Assembly (NCBI RefSeq): GCF_002585305.1
Contig: NZ_NUNF01000039.1
Span: forward strand, 36,975 to 100,974
Length of the DNA: 64,000 nt
Direction: 5' to 3'
Source of the DNA: Bacillus sp. AFS037270
GTDB lineage: Bacteria > Bacillota > Bacilli > Bacillales_B > DSM-18226
The notes under the pieces were generated by a model, which was not told where the DNA came from, did no database searches, and saw only the letters and a list, made by a program, of their open reading frames with translations. Each line of letters begins with the position of its first letter. Within the stretch, counting starts at the first letter, position 1. Positions 36,086-44,184 of the stretch are shown here, in pieces. A program made the translations under genes and the position numbers.

Positions 36086-36502
36086 TTGACAATAAATAAT
36101 TTTCGTGTTGATCAAGAAGGGCTTAATCGTTTTTTCGGTCCACTTGAATCCAAAATAATGAATATTCTTTGGAATGGGAATGAAAGTAGTATTAAGGAAG
36201 TCCAATTAATTTTAGAAAAAGAAAAACCTATAAACTTTAATACTGTTATGACAGTTATGAATCGTCTTGTTGATAAAAACATTCTTACAAAAAGATTGGA
36301 AGGACGTACATCTCTCTTTAAGCCTCTCACCACCAAAGAGGATTTTATTAATAACCAATCAAAAAAGCTAACAGAAAACCTTTTAGATGAATTTGGGGGA
36401 TTAGTTGTTAACCATATGCTCGATTCATTAAAAGAGGTGGATGATAATTTACTGGAAAAACTGGAACAAAAACTGGAACAATTAAAAAGGGACAGAAAGT
36501 AA
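36086..36502 (+). CDS. BlaI/MecI/CopY family transcriptional repressor
   Basis: A 138-residue repressor starting at TTG 36086 behind GGGTAGGGTG. It has the family winged helix: FFGPLESKIMNILWNGNESS (the ExxIMxxLW motif), VQLILEKEKPINFNTVMTVM and NRLVDKNILTKRLEGRTSLF. Its C-terminal half is the helical dimerisation and cleavage region. The partner protease follows with zero spacing, the BlaI-BlaR1 arrangement. Matching operators lie over its own -10 and over that of the DoxX-DsbA operon. The BlaI site of proteolysis (an Asn-Phe in Staphylococcus) cannot be placed with certainty. Confidence 0.88.
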   Translation: MTINNFRVDQEGLNRFFGPLESKIMNILWNGNESSIKEVQLILEKEKPINFNTVMTVMNRLVDKNILTKRLEGRTSLFKPLTTKEDFINNQSKKLTENLLDEFGGLVVNHMLDSLKEVDDNLLEKLEQKLEQLKRDRK

Positions 36503-37357
36503 ATGGTCTGGAAACAAAAGTCAGCCGCAGTGTTTGGATTAGCCCTCTTCTTTGCGATCATTTTGTTTGTTCAAATGGGTTTGTACATATTAAATATTTT
36601 TATTGGACCAATAGAGCTATTTAATATTTTTATTTTTTGCGTGAGTTTATTTAAACCAGGTACGTTTGGATATTTTGCAGTTGAGGTTATTGTAAATACC
36701 TATATTTTTTATACGGTTTTCATTATTAGTAAAAAGGTTATTGACCAGATTGTTTTATTACGTTCATTTCAACATCAGCTTCAACAACGTATTCATATAT
36801 ATAAATCTAGTGAATTGAATGAAACCTTTAACAGAAAAAATAATGACATTGTGGTTATTCAAGATAAGGAACTTTTAGCATTTACCTTTGGGTTTTGGAA
36901 ACCAAAAATAGTGCTTTCAACTATTTTAATTGACATGTTAGATTCGAGAGAATTAGAAGCAGTAATATACCATGAGACGTCGCATCAAAAGTATTATGAT
37001 GGATTGAAGGTTTTTGTTTTACAAATAATCTCAGAAATAATGTGGTATATCCCTCTTACGAAATGGTCCTATCAGAATTATAGGATCATGGTTGAACTAG
37101 TAGCGGATGAATTTGCGATTAAAAGAATGGGTTCTGAACTTGGTTTGGGAAGTGCTTTATTAAAGTTAATCAAGAATCAATTAAAAATTGCAAATCCTTC
37201 ACCAGCTCTTGTACATTTTGCGGATGAAACAGTTGATTATCGGTTAAAACAGCTATTAAATCCACAACAGACCATACCAGTTAAGATGCAGGCACGGTCA
37301 GTCATTATCTCATTAAATATGTTCGTTATCATACTTTTCATTTTAGTAATAGCATAA
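36503..37357 (+). CDS. M56 family metallopeptidase (BlaR1-like, no sensor domain)
   Basis: A 284-residue membrane protease. Three N-terminal helices and a last one at the C-terminus (SVIISLNMFVIILFILVIA) enclose a gluzincin domain with the zinc motif HETSH in ELEAVIYHETSHQKYYDGLK, and a downstream ELVADEFAIKR glutamate ligand. Unlike BlaR1 (about 600 residues) there is no C-terminal penicillin-binding sensor, so the signal is not a beta-lactam recognised by that domain. It would cleave the repressor encoded directly upstream. A terminator follows, separating it from the doxX operon. Confidence 0.88.
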   Translation: MVWKQKSAAVFGLALFFAIILFVQMGLYILNIFIGPIELFNIFIFCVSLFKPGTFGYFAVEVIVNTYIFYTVFIISKKVIDQIVLLRSFQHQLQQRIHIYKSSELNETFNRKNNDIVVIQDKELLAFTFGFWKPKIVLSTILIDMLDSRELEAVIYHETSHQKYYDGLKVFVLQIISEIMWYIPLTKWSYQNYRIMVELVADEFAIKRMGSELGLGSALLKLIKNQLKIANPSPALVHFADETVDYRLKQLLNPQQTIPVKMQARSVIISLNMFVIILFILVIA

Positions 37358-37373
37358 CCATTTTTATTTTTCT

Positions 37374-37402
37374 AAAGGATTGGATTCAAAATCCAATCCT
37401 TT
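37374..37402 (+). terminator. terminator of the blaI-M56 operon
   Basis: AAAGGATTGGATT (37374-37386) pairs perfectly with AATCCAATCCTTT (37390-37402), then GTTTATAA. Confidence 0.75.
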
Positions 37403-37443
37403 GTTTATAACCTTTATCAAATACAAGGGAAAAATTAAAATCC

Positions 37444-37482
37444 TTGACCAATCGTTGTGAATTACACTACAATGAGTAGTGT
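37444..37482 (+). promoter_or_regulatory. promoter and BlaI-type operator 1 of the doxX operon
   Basis: TTGACC (37444-37449), 18-base spacer, TACAAT (37468-37473). The palindrome ACACTAC-AATGA-GTAGTGT (37464-37482) covers the -10, as BlaI/MecI operators do. Confidence 0.7.
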
Positions 37483-37525
37483 GTTATTTATCGCAGACTT
37501 TTTTAAAAAGGGGTTAATCACGTTT

Positions 37526-37548
37526 CAACACTACTAAACGTAGTGTTG
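37526..37548 (+). promoter_or_regulatory. BlaI-type operator 2 of the doxX operon
   Basis: A perfect 9-bp palindrome, CAACACTAC-TAAAC-GTAGTGTTG, 44 bases beyond the -10 palindrome's centre and before the doxX ribosome site. It shares CACTAC/GTAGTG with operator 1, so the repressor could bind both. Confidence 0.6.
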
Positions 37549-37593
37549 GTCGTGGTTTCCTACAAAATACGTTCAATGGGAGGAGTAAATGAA

Positions 37594-38013
37594 ATGAAAA
37601 AAACAGAAATCGGTGTATTAATTTTAAGAGTATTTTTAGGGTTATCTTTCTTTGTCCATGGTCTATCTAAGTTTCAAAATGGAATTGACAATACTGCTGG
37701 GTGGTTTGAAAGCATAGGAATTCCAGGCTTTATGGGGTACATAGTTGCGATTATTGAGTTAATTGGGGGTCTGTTGTTAATCATCGGCCTTGGTACACGA
37801 TACATAGCAGCCCTCTTTGTACTGATTATGATTGGAGCAATTGTAAAGGTAAAAATAGCAGCTGGCTTTATGGGAAATGGTCAAGGAGCAGGGTACGAGC
37901 TTGAACTTGCTTTTGCAGTTATGGCGGCATTTTTATTTCTAAATTCAAATGCTACTCTTTCTCTAGATTCAAAATTGTTCTCAAAAGATCAGTTAAAGAA
38001 AGTTAATTCTTAG
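37594..38013 (+). CDS. DoxX family membrane protein (first of three in the window)
   Basis: 139 residues after choosing ATG 37594, preceded by GGGAGGAG; the longer frame from 37543 runs through operator 2. Four membrane helices carry the DoxX pattern: RVFLGLSFFVHGLSKFQNGI, GWFESIGIPGFMGYIVAIIE and LIGGLLLIIGLGTRYIAALF. In other bacteria DoxX proteins pair with thiol or quinone redox enzymes. Here the next gene, 22 bases on, is a DsbA-like oxidoreductase, and the promoter bears two BlaI-type operators, so a membrane redox or detoxification role under protease-controlled repression is inferred. Confidence 0.87.
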   Translation: MKKTEIGVLILRVFLGLSFFVHGLSKFQNGIDNTAGWFESIGIPGFMGYIVAIIELIGGLLLIIGLGTRYIAALFVLIMIGAIVKVKIAAGFMGNGQGAGYELELAFAVMAAFLFLNSNATLSLDSKLFSKDQLKKVNS

Positions 38014-38035
38014 AGATTAGAATGAAGGTGAGTAA

Positions 38036-38722
38036 ATGTCATCAGGAAACAAAAAAGCCAAAAAAACTAAAAAACAATCTTCGAAGTTTCTATTTTGGAT
38101 TATCGGTTTTGTTACTATCTGTCTAGTTGGTTTAATTTTTTTATCAAATAACGCTAAAAAAGAAGCGATTGACTATGCGGGACAGCCATTTTTAGGAGAA
38201 AAATCCGCTCCAGTAAAAATAGTTGAATTTGGTGATTATAAGTGTCCCTATTGTAAAAATTTCAACGATTCACTTCTTCCTAGTATCGAAAAAGATTTTA
38301 TTGATACAGGAAAAGCATCTTTATACTTTATGAATTATTCATTTATCAATGTGGATTCTACTCGTTCTGCTAAATTTGCAGAAGCGGTGTTTAAAGAATT
38401 AGGAAATGAGACTTTTTGGAAGTTCCATGAGCTATTATATGAAAAACAGCCCGAAGATACAAAAGCAGAGCAAATGGATGTCTATACAGAGTCTTTTCTT
38501 AAGGGGACATTAAGGGAAATTGTTTCTGAGGCAGAAGTGAATAAAGTAGTTAATTCTTTTAAAAATGACGAGTCAAAAGAGGAATGGGAAAAAGATATGT
38601 CAATGGCTAGTAAGCTAAGTATTACTAGTACCCCTGCCATTTATATCAATGGTGTTAAGTTTGAGGGGAATACGTATAACGATTTCAAGAAGAGTGTAAA
38701 CGAAGCAGCCAAAGAGAAGTAA
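38036..38722 (+). CDS. DsbA-like thiol-disulfide oxidoreductase (BdbD type)
   Basis: 228 residues: a lysine-rich cytoplasmic start, one membrane anchor (FLFWIIGFVTICLVGLIFLS, residues about 18-38), then a thioredoxin-fold DsbA domain. The active site is CPYC in VEFGDYKCPYCKNFNDSLLP, and the cis-proline loop is STPAIYINGVKF. It would oxidise thiols in secreted or membrane proteins on the outer face of the membrane. It lies 22 bases after doxX in one operon. The usual partner BdbC (DsbB-like) is not in the window; DoxX may take its place, but this is inference. Confidence 0.88.
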   Translation: MSSGNKKAKKTKKQSSKFLFWIIGFVTICLVGLIFLSNNAKKEAIDYAGQPFLGEKSAPVKIVEFGDYKCPYCKNFNDSLLPSIEKDFIDTGKASLYFMNYSFINVDSTRSAKFAEAVFKELGNETFWKFHELLYEKQPEDTKAEQMDVYTESFLKGTLREIVSEAEVNKVVNSFKNDESKEEWEKDMSMASKLSITSTPAIYINGVKFEGNTYNDFKKSVNEAAKEK

Positions 38723-38765
38723 CGATTTAGGAAATTAAAGGTGGATCACTGGTTTCGATAATTAG

Positions 38766-38796
38766 AGCTTTCCATACATATGGAAAGCTTTAATTT
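38766..38796 (+). terminator. terminator of the doxX-dsbA operon
   Basis: AGCTTTCCATA (38766-38776) pairs perfectly with TATGGAAAGCT (38779-38789), then TTAATTT. Confidence 0.65.
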
Positions 38797-39020
38797 ATTA
38801 TCCTTTATGTATTTCTTACTTACATGCGTTTCTTTTAACATGGCTTTCTTTATTGGAAGATTAAACAACATGAAGAATTAGGGGGCCAACGATTATAAAA
38901 GTTGTTGGTTATGGTATTATTTTTTTTGATATTATTATATATTGATCGGATGTCACTATTTATCTCATACTATTTGCTTGGAGGGCTTACAGGTTTTAGT
39001 AGGATAAGGGAGGGGCTATT

Positions 39021-39650
39021 GTGAATAATGGTTGGAATCGTGTCGTTTACAAATGCTGGTCGCCCATTTACGACCGTTTTTTTAACTCAGGAATATTCTT
39101 AAAAGCTAGAAAAGAAATCTTTAAAGATTTGTCCCATAAAAAAGGAAGTAGCGTTCTCTTTGTTGGAGTTGGCACAGGTGCAGATATACCTTTCTTTACG
39201 GCCAAAGGCTATTCTATTACGGCAATTGATTATTCAGCTGAAATGTTGAAAGTGGCTAAAGAAAAGTATCCTGACTCATCGATTAATTTTCTTGAAATGG
39301 ATGCACAAAAGATGGAGTTTCCTGATGAGTCTTTTGATTTTATAGTAGCCAGTTTAATTCTAAGTGTGGTCCCCGATCCCCAAAAAACATTGAACGAAAT
39401 AGTAAGGGTCGTAAAGAATGATGGCACTTTCCTTATTTTTGATAAATTTGTTCCTAACAACAAAAAAATGATGAAAAAACAACGAATCCTTCGTCCGATT
39501 GTAAAAATATTTGGTACCGATATAGGTTTGGATTTTTATGATTTGTACAAAGTTGTTGAAAACAAATGCATTATAACTCAAGATGAAAGTGTTATGATGA
39601 ATGGGATGTACAGAAAAATTATAGGAATTAAGAAAGGAACTGCACAATGA
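39021..39650 (+). CDS. class I SAM-dependent methyltransferase
   Basis: 209 residues starting at GTG 39021 behind AGGGAGGGG. The SAM-binding motif I is SVLFVGVGTGADIPFFTAKG, motif II ITAIDYSAEMLKVAKEKYP, then FLEMDAQKMEFPDESFDFIV and LNEIVRVVKNDGTFLIFDKF. The WSPIYDRFFNSGIFLKAR opening resembles phospholipid N-methyltransferase/UbiE-like enzymes. Substrate is unknown. Its stop overlaps the copC ATG (ATGA), so a methyltransferase, CopC and CopD are made from one transcript, separated from the DsbA operon by a terminator and 230 bases. Confidence 0.85.
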   Translation: MNNGWNRVVYKCWSPIYDRFFNSGIFLKARKEIFKDLSHKKGSSVLFVGVGTGADIPFFTAKGYSITAIDYSAEMLKVAKEKYPDSSINFLEMDAQKMEFPDESFDFIVASLILSVVPDPQKTLNEIVRVVKNDGTFLIFDKFVPNNKKMMKKQRILRPIVKIFGTDIGLDFYDLYKVVENKCIITQDESVMMNGMYRKIIGIKKGTAQ

Positions 39651-40192
39651 AAAAATTACTATTCTTATTAATGAGTTTATTAGTAATGATTCCAAGCATC
39701 GCTAGTGCACATACGGAACTTACTTCATCCAATCCAGCTGCGAATCAAGTGGTAATAGAAGACCTAAAACAAATCGTCCTTAAATATGAAGGTAAGATTG
39801 AATCATTAAGCACAATGACTTTGGCAAAAGATGGGAAGGAAATACCTTTAGTTAAGGTTACTCCAAAAGAAAATCAACTAATAGGTATAATATCAGCTCC
39901 ATTAGAAAATGGCTCTTATACAATTAAGTGGAGTATAGCTGGTGAGGACGGTCATCCCATAACGGGTGAAATCCCATTTACCGTACAAAAGGGAGTAAAG
40001 GAGAACCAAAAGGCGGAAACAAAACAGCCAGTAACTCCAAATAAAGAAGAACCTAAAAAAGCGGAAGTAAAACAGGATAAAACAGATAATGTTTCTATGG
40101 ATAACACTTCTAATTTGAAGACGATTATAGTTATGGCAGTAGTTGTCGTTTTGTTCATTGGTCTATTCCTGTTATTTAGAAGGAAGCGTTAA
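39647..40192 (+). CDS. copC: CopC domain copper-binding protein
   Basis: 181 residues. A signal peptide (KKLLFLLMSLLVMIPSIASA) exposes an N-terminal His, AHTELTSSNPAANQVV, the copper(II) ligand of CopC. The beta-sandwich continues to GSYTIKWSIAGEDGHPITGE with the second histidine ligand, then a Lys/Glu/Pro linker and a C-terminal membrane helix (IIVMAVVVVLFIGLFLLFRR). It binds copper outside the membrane and hands it to CopD. In B. subtilis YcnJ both domains are one protein; here they are separate, as in many other Bacillaceae. CopD follows 3 bases later. Confidence 0.88.
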   Translation: MKKLLFLLMSLLVMIPSIASAHTELTSSNPAANQVVIEDLKQIVLKYEGKIESLSTMTLAKDGKEIPLVKVTPKENQLIGIISAPLENGSYTIKWSIAGEDGHPITGEIPFTVQKGVKENQKAETKQPVTPNKEEPKKAEVKQDKTDNVSMDNTSNLKTIIVMAVVVVLFIGLFLLFRRKR

Positions 40193-40194
40193 AT

Positions 40195-41268
40195 ATGGGG
40201 TTCATAATTCCTATTACTGAATTCGGAAATTATTTATTGTATTCCATCCTAGTTGGGCATGTGGCTTTACAGTTTGTACCCAATGAGAACAAACCAAAAG
40301 TTTATATCCCTAAACCAGTGTTACTCCTTTTCACACTTGGAATTATTATTCTCTCGTTAGGACCAATTGCTCAAACAGTTTCATATTTCCAAGGAGGAGT
40401 TGGATTCTTTTTAGCTGCACATTCCGTAATCTTGGACTTTCAAGTCGGGAGAGCATGGATCTTTATAAGTTTACTAGCAACATGTTTATATCTTACATTT
40501 TTCCTAAATGGCTCAAAATATATCCAAGCCATTTTCCTGTTATTAATGATATTGGCAGTTGGTTATTCTAGTCATGTTGCTTCTCTGTCATTTTGGGCGG
40601 GATTATGGTCTCACAGCACTCATTTTTTAATAGTTACATTATGGACAGGTATACTGATTAATGTTGCCTGGTTCTCAAAAGAAGACCTTAACTGGTCTAA
40701 ATTTTTACGGTGGTTTACTCCTTTTGCTGTTATTTGCTTAATCATCATTATCCTTAGTGGTATCTATTTAATGTTATTTATTGTTGAACCAAAAGATTAT
40801 GTAAAGGCATGGGTGTTACCTTATGGCCAAATGCTACTGTTAAAACATATCAGTATCATCCCTGTTTTAGCTTTCGCCTTTATAAATGGTGTACTGACAA
40901 AAAAAGCGTTGAAGAATTTATCCTTCAATCCAAGACCATGGATTAAAGGGGAAAGTCTTATTCTATTATTCGTGTTTTATTTCACCGCTGTGATGGGAAC
41001 GTTATCGCCACCACATGATGTTGAATTCACTGTAAAGTCAGAGGGTGCATCCAAGTGGGTGGAATGGTTATTGGGTAAAGCTATTCTTACAACTTTACAA
41101 ACTCATTTAGCAACTTCGTTCCAATCAGTATTGTTAATCATCCTTTCATTCATATTTTTATTTCTGATTTTATTCAGTTTCCACCAGAAAAGACTTTTAC
41201 CTGCCGTTTTTTTCGGGATTGGATTTATCGCAGTCCTATATTTTGGTTTAATGTTATCGTTAGTGTAA
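40195..41268 (+). CDS. copD: CopD family copper import membrane protein
   Basis: 357 residues, about nine helices. The CopD pattern is visible in SFWAGLWSHSTHFLIVTLWT, GILINVAWFSKEDLNWSKFL, RWFTPFAVICLIIIILSGIY and LLLKHISIIPVLAFAFINGV, with conserved His residues in HSTH and LKHI that likely handle copper. It begins 3 bases after copC. The pair would take up copper when it is scarce or protect against excess. No CopZ or CopA-type ATPase is nearby. A stem-loop terminator follows. Confidence 0.86.
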   Translation: MGFIIPITEFGNYLLYSILVGHVALQFVPNENKPKVYIPKPVLLLFTLGIIILSLGPIAQTVSYFQGGVGFFLAAHSVILDFQVGRAWIFISLLATCLYLTFFLNGSKYIQAIFLLLMILAVGYSSHVASLSFWAGLWSHSTHFLIVTLWTGILINVAWFSKEDLNWSKFLRWFTPFAVICLIIIILSGIYLMLFIVEPKDYVKAWVLPYGQMLLLKHISIIPVLAFAFINGVLTKKALKNLSFNPRPWIKGESLILLFVFYFTAVMGTLSPPHDVEFTVKSEGASKWVEWLLGKAILTTLQTHLATSFQSVLLIILSFIFLFLILFSFHQKRLLPAVFFGIGFIAVLYFGLMLSLV

Positions 41269-41301
41269 GAAGTAAAAAAATAGTAGAATATTAAAAATGA
41301 T

Positions 41302-41330
41302 AAAAGGGCTGAATTTCAGCCTTTTTATTT
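41302..41330 (+). terminator. terminator of the methyltransferase-copC-copD operon
   Basis: AAAAGGGCTGAA pairs with TTCAGCCTTTTT around a minimal loop, followed by T-rich sequence. Confidence 0.7.
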
Positions 41331-41432
41331 TATTAAAAAATGACGAAAAAAAGCAATTTGGCACTCATAAAATGCAAAGCACGAGCCGTCCCAATAATTA
41401 AAATAAATTTGAGGGGTTTTAAGATAGATATA

Positions 41433-41468
41433 AAAAAGGGGTACCCAATGTAAGCTGGGTACCGTTTT
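41433..41468 (-). terminator. terminator of the FMN reductase gene
   Basis: GGTACCCA (41440-41447) pairs with TGGGTACC (41456-41463); on the minus strand it is followed by CCTTTTTT. Confidence 0.7.
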
Positions 41469-41487
41469 TATTTTTATTCGACTAATA

Positions 41488-42039
41488 CTATTTTCTAACA
41501 GTCTTTAATGCGCCACTCCAAGCAATAACTTGATCAAGCATTGCATTAACATTATTTAAATGTAGATCTTTGGGTTTAAAATTAGTTCCGTTTTCGAAAT
41601 CTGTAAATAAAGATAATGTTGGATGAACTCTTACATCTGCAATTTGTAATTCTCCACAAATCCCACGTAAATGTTCAGCAGCACGTGCTCCACCAGTTGA
41701 TCCATAACTTACAATCCCAGCAGCTTTATTATTCCATTCATCACGAGCAGAATCTAATGCATTCTTTAATGCCCCTGTTATGCTGTGATTATATTCTGCG
41801 ACAATGAAAACAAACCCATCTAAACTAGTTAACTTTTCGGACCAAGCTTTCAATCCTGGCTCATCACCTGCGGTTGTGAAGACAAATGGTAAATTGAAAT
41901 CTTTAATATCAACAATTTCATAATTAGCATCTTCACGTTTATCGGCAATTCCCTTTACCCATTCACCCACTTGGGGGCTGACACGTCCTTCACGTGTGCT
42001 TCCTAAAATAATACCTATTTTTAGTTTTTCATTTGTCAT
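41488..42039 (-). CDS. NAD(P)H-dependent FMN reductase
   Basis: About 183 residues with a flavodoxin-like fold. IGIILGSTREGRVSPQVGEW holds the FMN phosphate loop, and VFIVAEYNHSITGALKNALD with SYGSTGGARAAEHLRGICGE are the flavin and dimer motifs of the NADPH-dependent FMN reductase family (azoreductase/chromate reductase relatives). ATG 42039 is preferred to one 54 bases upstream since GAGGTGG lies right before it. Such enzymes reduce quinones, azo dyes or chromate at the expense of NAD(P)H. Monocistronic. Confidence 0.88.
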   Translation of the reverse strand: MTNEKLKIGIILGSTREGRVSPQVGEWVKGIADKREDANYEIVDIKDFNLPFVFTTAGDEPGLKAWSEKLTSLDGFVFIVAEYNHSITGALKNALDSARDEWNNKAAGIVSYGSTGGARAAEHLRGICGELQIADVRVHPTLSLFTDFENGTNFKPKDLHLNNVNAMLDQVIAWSGALKTVRK

Positions 42040-42384
42040 TTTTTCTTCCACCTCTTTATTGTGATGTCCAGATAATTTACTTAGTAAACTCATTGATGAA
42101 CCATCTTAGTTTTTCATCTAAATCATATAGTTCTCATATTTCGATACCTTTAAACATCTGAACCAGTTAATTTCGGTTAGTTTTATTAATAGCCTCTAAT
42201 TGTGTTTTCTCACGGACCTAAAATTAAATTTGGTTCAAAATGATATACATGTGGAGTAATTTTAGTATGGTAAATGAAGCGATAACAGTGCATGCCATCA
42301 TCAATGAAGAGAAAAGAGTAGTATAAAAAAGGCTCTTTTCGAATAAATTATTGTTTTTAGTCAAAAATAAGGACCTAGTTAGTA

Positions 42385-42639
42385 TTAACTAAGTCTTCCA
42401 ACGTTTTTCTTATCGCTTTTCTCATATTGTTCACTAAAACTTTTTCGTATTGTCAGTTCTTCCTTATATTTATTTAAACAATTTTTACAAATACAATGTT
42501 TTCTTCTACTTTCTGCGGGAACTAATTCAAAGATTTCATTTGGGAATATTTCTTTGTCACACCAACAGTTACCTTGTTCTTCAGCACCTGTCATACACTT
42601 ATTTTCTTCTCCACAGATAGGACAATATTTATTAGCCAA
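42385..42639 (-). CDS. cysteine-rich CWC family protein
   Basis: 84 residues, TTG start behind GAGGAGAGG. It contains CPICGEENKC, QGNCWCDKEIFPNEIFELVP and HCICKNCLNKY, the zinc-ribbon and CWC motif of the family, with eight cysteines likely binding zinc. Family members are small and uncharacterised. The C-terminal part (KKNVGRLS) is charged and disordered. Monocistronic between the FMN reductase and a DoxX gene on the same strand. Confidence 0.8.
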   Translation of the reverse strand: MANKYCPICGEENKCMTGAEEQGNCWCDKEIFPNEIFELVPAESRRKHCICKNCLNKYKEELTIRKSFSEQYEKSDKKNVGRLS

Positions 42640-42755
42640 TCAGTTCCTCTCCTCAATACATCATTATATAAGTCTATTACTTATTTTTTATTATACCTCA
42701 GATTTACTCTGTGTAAAAAAGCAAAAAACACTTAGAAAAGAGCCATAAAAAGACA

Positions 42756-42793
42756 AAAAATAGAGAGTTGGTCATTCCAAACTCTCTATTTTT
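42756..42793. terminator. bidirectional terminator after the second DoxX gene
   Basis: AAAAATAGAGAGTT (42756-42769) pairs perfectly with AACTCTCTATTTTT (42780-42793). Confidence 0.75.
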
Positions 42794-42856
42794 ACGTCAA
42801 AGACTTATATAAATTTATCACGAATATATGTTTATTCAACGAATTATATTTTGTGG

Positions 42857-43360
42857 TTAAATGTTCTGTTTTATTGATATATCTTTTTTAATAGTTTTTC
42901 TAATAAAAGGGATTACCCAACGGTCTAAACCAAATTTACCTGCATTGAAACCGGAAAATAGGATAACTGCTCCTAATAATATATCTGAAGGATTGTGTGA
43001 AACAGTGCCTGCCATAACATAGGAAAAATTCATTACAAGCCCAAAGAACATCGCTGCTGTTGTTAAGCATCCGAGAATCAGTCCAAGTCCTACTAGGAAC
43101 TCTCCTAAAGGAACAATGGTGTTAAAAATATCTACATTTGGTAAAGCAAAACCCTTTAAAAACGAAATGTACATACTGTAAACAACGCTGCCATCTGGAC
43201 CCTTTACAGGATTTGCGATTGCACCTTTTAAAAATCCAGAAGCATCAAATCCGCCAGTTAATTTGCCCAAACCCGCTGTTAACCAAGCGTAACCTAAATA
43301 TATTCGAACAATTGTTAATACTCCAGCGGCAATTGTATTTTCTCTTAATGTTTTAATCAT
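42857..43360 (-). CDS. DoxX family membrane protein (DoxD-like, second of three)
   Basis: 167 residues, four helices. IVRIYLGYAWLTAGLGKLTG opens the first helix, a hydrophilic loop with NPVKGPDGSVVYSMYISFLK follows, then FNTIVPLGEFLVGLGLILGC, and MNFSYVMAGTVSHNPSDILL near the third helix. This longer type with the NPxxGPDG loop resembles the small DoxD subunit of thiosulfate:quinone oxidoreductases. AAGGAGTGGG precedes the ATG. It is alone on its transcript. It differs clearly from the other two DoxX proteins in the window, which are about 30 residues shorter. Confidence 0.85.
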   Translation of the reverse strand: MIKTLRENTIAAGVLTIVRIYLGYAWLTAGLGKLTGGFDASGFLKGAIANPVKGPDGSVVYSMYISFLKGFALPNVDIFNTIVPLGEFLVGLGLILGCLTTAAMFFGLVMNFSYVMAGTVSHNPSDILLGAVILFSGFNAGKFGLDRWVIPFIRKTIKKDISIKQNI

Positions 43361-43525
43361 AATCCCACTCCTTAAATATTATTTACCTTATGAATACTTT
43401 GTAAATATATATTTAATTTGAGATATTTTAAAGTGAGATATAGGATTGTTCAAAATATTGACATGAAAATTTGAACATTTTTTGAATGATGTTTTGTGTA
43501 AGATACTGAAAGAGGTAACTAAAAA

Positions 43526-43701
43526 GCCTACTTCTCTTGCTGCTTCAATACTGTTTCTAGCAAACTTAAATGGATCTCCAACATTCTCCCAGTGATAAAC
43601 ATTAATCTTGGATTCTCAAATAGCCGATAGTTATGAACAGCAGTGACTGTAATTCCTCTATGTTGTAATGCAGATAGGAAAGGATTAATTTCTCTTTGAA
43701 G
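43526..43701 (-). pseudogene. DUF1259 C-terminal remnant, copy 2 (frameshifted)
   Basis: The DNA matches the relic at 33751-33936 at most positions (for example the shared GCCTACTTCTCTTGCTGCTT at the 3' end), but small deletions near the HWE and LFEE codons break the frame. Homology ends at the same place as in copy 1. No open frame remains. Confidence 0.65.
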
Positions 43702-44184
43702 TGAAACTGTTTATCCTAAATTCAGCGTTCTTCCGTCAATGTTGTTTTCGAAGGATAATATGAATGGAAGCGCAAGAGGGGATTGGGTACGGCAACCTAA
43801 ATAGTAGCATCAATATTAAGAAGACATTGCACAACACAGGCAGGGGCTTTTTTGCCGTTATTTATAATTGGAGGTTTGTTAATTAGTTACAAAAAATTAT
43901 GTAAAATATGGTACTCGATTTATTTTATTCATTATATGTAAATCTTTACCTAGCCTTAACAATAGATTAACAATTCTGATTTATATTTGGTATGAAGAAA
44001 GATTAAAATTTGATTAAAAAATTTAATCTGATTTTAATAAATATCGAGAGGGGTAGTTAAGAGCGGGAACACAAAGGGACATTTAAAGCTGTAAATATTT
44101 GAAGCAATGGGATTATTAAACTGGGAATCTAACGTAACAAATATTAGAAATTTGAACACTTTAATCTTGGGAGGCTAGGAGAAA
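43702..44184. other. 480-base region without an intact gene
   Basis: A short frame MNGSARGDWVRQPK near 43760 and a hairpin-like GGCAGGGGCTTTTTTGCC near 43842 are seen, neither convincing. The last 100 bases are purine-rich and contain the ribosome site of the PHP gene (GGGAGG at 44168). Confidence 0.35.

Noticed and set aside
36112..36561. 149-codon minus-strand ORF opposite the BlaI-type gene
   Set aside because: A shadow of the repressor gene; the repressor has a clear family match.
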